Assembly (NCBI RefSeq): GCF_014650915.1
Contig: NZ_BMVW01000003.1
Coordinates: forward strand, 283,339 to 347,338
DNA from: Streptomyces poonensis
GTDB lineage: Bacteria; Actinomycetota; Actinomycetes; Streptomycetales; Streptomycetaceae
Direction of reading: 5' to 3'
Length of the DNA: 64,000 bases
This document shows, one piece after another, positions 62,965-64,000 of this stretch. The translations under genes were made by a program, and so were the position numbers. The notes under the pieces were generated by a model. It had not been told where the DNA came from and searched no databases. It was given only the letters and a program-made list of their open reading frames with translations. How positions within the stretch are numbered: position 1 is the first letter of the stretch; every line of letters begins with the position of its first letter.

Positions 62965-63607
62965 ATCGGGACGTCGTAGCCCAGTCCCGCAGCGCCTGCA
63001 CGTCCGTGATGACGATCACCTTGCGGGCCGTCTCCACCGCACCGGACTCACGCAGCCGGTGCAAGCCGGTCATGACCGCGTTGCGCGTCACTCCGGTCGC
63101 CTGGGCGATCTCTTCCTGGCTCAGGCCGGCCAACCGTATAACGTCCATGTCGGCTTCACGCGCTTGGAGTTCGGCCAACCGCAGGAGCGTACGCGCCAGC
63201 CGGACGATCAGCGGCAGGGTCACCAGTTCGGTACGGTGCCTGTCGGACTCCCGCAACCGGGACAGGGCCTGACGCATGAGCTCCATCACGAGCCCACGCT
63301 GCTCGACGAACCGGCGGAACCGTTCCGCCTCCAGCACCAGGGCCGTGCAGGGAGTGAGAGCGACTACCTCCGCCGTGCGAGGAGTGCCGTTGAAGACGGA
63401 CACCTCACCCAGCAAGTCGCCCGGCCCTCGGAAGGCCAACCAGGTCACGTCTCCGTCCGGTTCCCGATGCACCACTTTGGCCAGACCGTCGGTGAGAGCG
63501 AGAAGGTGCGTTCCCGCAGATCCCTGCCGCAGCATCACGCTGCGCTCACGAAAGACGCGAGGCACTCCCAAATCCTTCAGCTCGCGCCATGCCTCGTCCG
63601 ACAACAC
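62963..63607 (-). CDS. Crp/Fnr-family cyclic-nucleotide-type transcription regulator
   Basis: A 214-aa regulator: an N-terminal cNMP-binding beta-barrel (REPDGDVTWLAFRGPGDLLGEVSVF ... GTPRTAEVVALTPC, where GE and RTA mark the phosphate-binding cassette), a long dimer helix, and a C-terminal winged helix (SQEEIAQATGVTRNAVMTGLHRLRESG). GTG start at 63605-63607 with GAAGG 8 nt upstream. It lies upstream of and on the same strand as the cyclase operon, 277 bp away, so it may sense the cyclic nucleotide made by it or control its expression. Confidence 0.9.
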   Translation of the reverse strand: MLSDEAWRELKDLGVPRVFRERSVMLRQGSAGTHLLALTDGLAKVVHREPDGDVTWLAFRGPGDLLGEVSVFNGTPRTAEVVALTPCTALVLEAERFRRFVEQRGLVMELMRQALSRLRESDRHRTELVTLPLIVRLARTLLRLAELQAREADMDVIRLAGLSQEEIAQATGVTRNAVMTGLHRLRESGAVETARKVIVITDVQALRDWATTSR

Positions 63608-64000
63608 CTGCGTCGCCTTCCCCGTCCGTTCACTGCATGACTCCCCCAGCCTTGACCAGCACCGTGGCGTCTATGCCGACCCGACCGTTGCCGCCGACGA
63701 TGAGCCGATATTGGCCGGTATCAACTCATGTTCGCCATGCAAACAGGCCGAAAGGAGACTGTCGCCCTGAACGGGGGGCTCATTGAGCGCGCACAGGCAT
63801 GCATGCCGTAGCAGCGCCGGAACGTTCTGCGTCAGCCACCTGGTGGGCGGCAGATGCCACCTCGAGTCTGGGTGTCCGAGGCCCAACGCGCTGAACCGAC
63901 ACGGTGGCCGCTACCGCTATAGCGGCCTCTGCGAGAAGAACACCTGACACCTGGTCACCGACCTGCCCCGACCCGGCGGCCCACGAACCGCTGAGTCGTC
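63608..64000. other. Right edge of the window, no supported gene
   Basis: About 390 bp upstream of the Crp/Fnr gene. A small minus-strand frame (63671-63886) has no recognised features. CCGCTATAGCGG (63914-63925) is a perfect 12-bp palindrome inside a longer GGCCGCTA/TAGCGGCC stem. The Crp promoter is expected here. Confidence 0.4.

Noticed and set aside
63671..63886. Small 71-codon minus-strand frame upstream of the Crp/Fnr gene
   Set aside because: No ribosome binding site, no recognised motif and no GC-biased codon pattern.

Overview
The window is high-GC actinomycete DNA, most likely from a Streptomyces chromosome. The evidence is strong G/C bias at third codon positions, many GTG/TTG starts, ATGA/GTGA stop-start overlaps, WXG100/RHS-type and DUF5713 proteins, and a group 1h [NiFe] hydrogenase cluster. 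I found no rRNA, tRNA or CRISPR array. The mixture of metabolic islands, insertion-sequence debris and decayed genes suggests an accessory or chromosome-arm region.

Region 1 (0.2-15.2 kb) is a hydrogenase island. hypF on the plus strand converges on a long, tightly overlapping minus-strand gene set. In transcription order this is a PAS/SpoIIE phosphatase, a SIS protein, a HypC-like protein, a second SIS protein, small subunit, large subunit, NifU-like protein, DUF5947 protein, a 421-aa hydrogenase-associated protein, maturation protease, hypA, hypC, hypD and hypE. The small subunit has the Cys-x-x-Asp variant typical of oxygen-tolerant, high-affinity (actinobacterial, group 1h) enzymes. HypA has lost its zinc finger and no hypB is present in the window.

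Region 2 (15.2-21 kb) holds a decayed TPR-type gene, then a terpene synthase with two cytochrome P450 genes in one minus-strand operon.

Region 3 (21-33.1 kb) looks like an orphan biosynthetic cluster built around an MIO-type aromatic amino acid ammonia-lyase with a tyrosine-type His-Leu pair. It has two paralogous FAD oxidoreductases, an adenylating ligase, an FMN 2-hydroxyacid oxidase, an unusual P450, a cation/proton antiporter and an OmpR-type two-component pair. Three of its starts share one palindrome, a 24-nt spacer and a -10 hexamer placed for leaderless transcription.

Region 4 (33.1-54.3 kb) carries a GH43 glycosidase, a NarL-type two-component system with a CPBP protease, mobile-element remnants, a large LuxR (LAL) regulator, a CHASE3 histidine kinase, a redox operon of one aldo/keto reductase and three short-chain dehydrogenases, two response regulators, several pseudogenes, and a TetR regulator divergent from a quinone-oxidoreductase/old-yellow-enzyme pair.

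Region 5 (54.3-58.2 kb) is an IS5-like structure: two inverted, damaged IS copies flank a DUF5713 gene, with CTAG at both outer ends. A DUF4190 gene and a WXG/RHS-type secreted-protein gene are truncated at its two edges.

Region 6 (58.2-63.6 kb) is the most striking part. A translationally coupled four-gene operon encodes a class III nucleotide-cyclase-like protein, a STAND-like P-loop protein, an unknown protein and a PycTM-like membrane protein, next to a Crp/Fnr cyclic-nucleotide-type regulator. The cyclase C-terminus and the STAND protein N-terminus share a short motif of the kind expected for amyloid-like or effector-associated signalling. I read this as a candidate Pycsar-related signalling or defence system with an extra STAND-like component.
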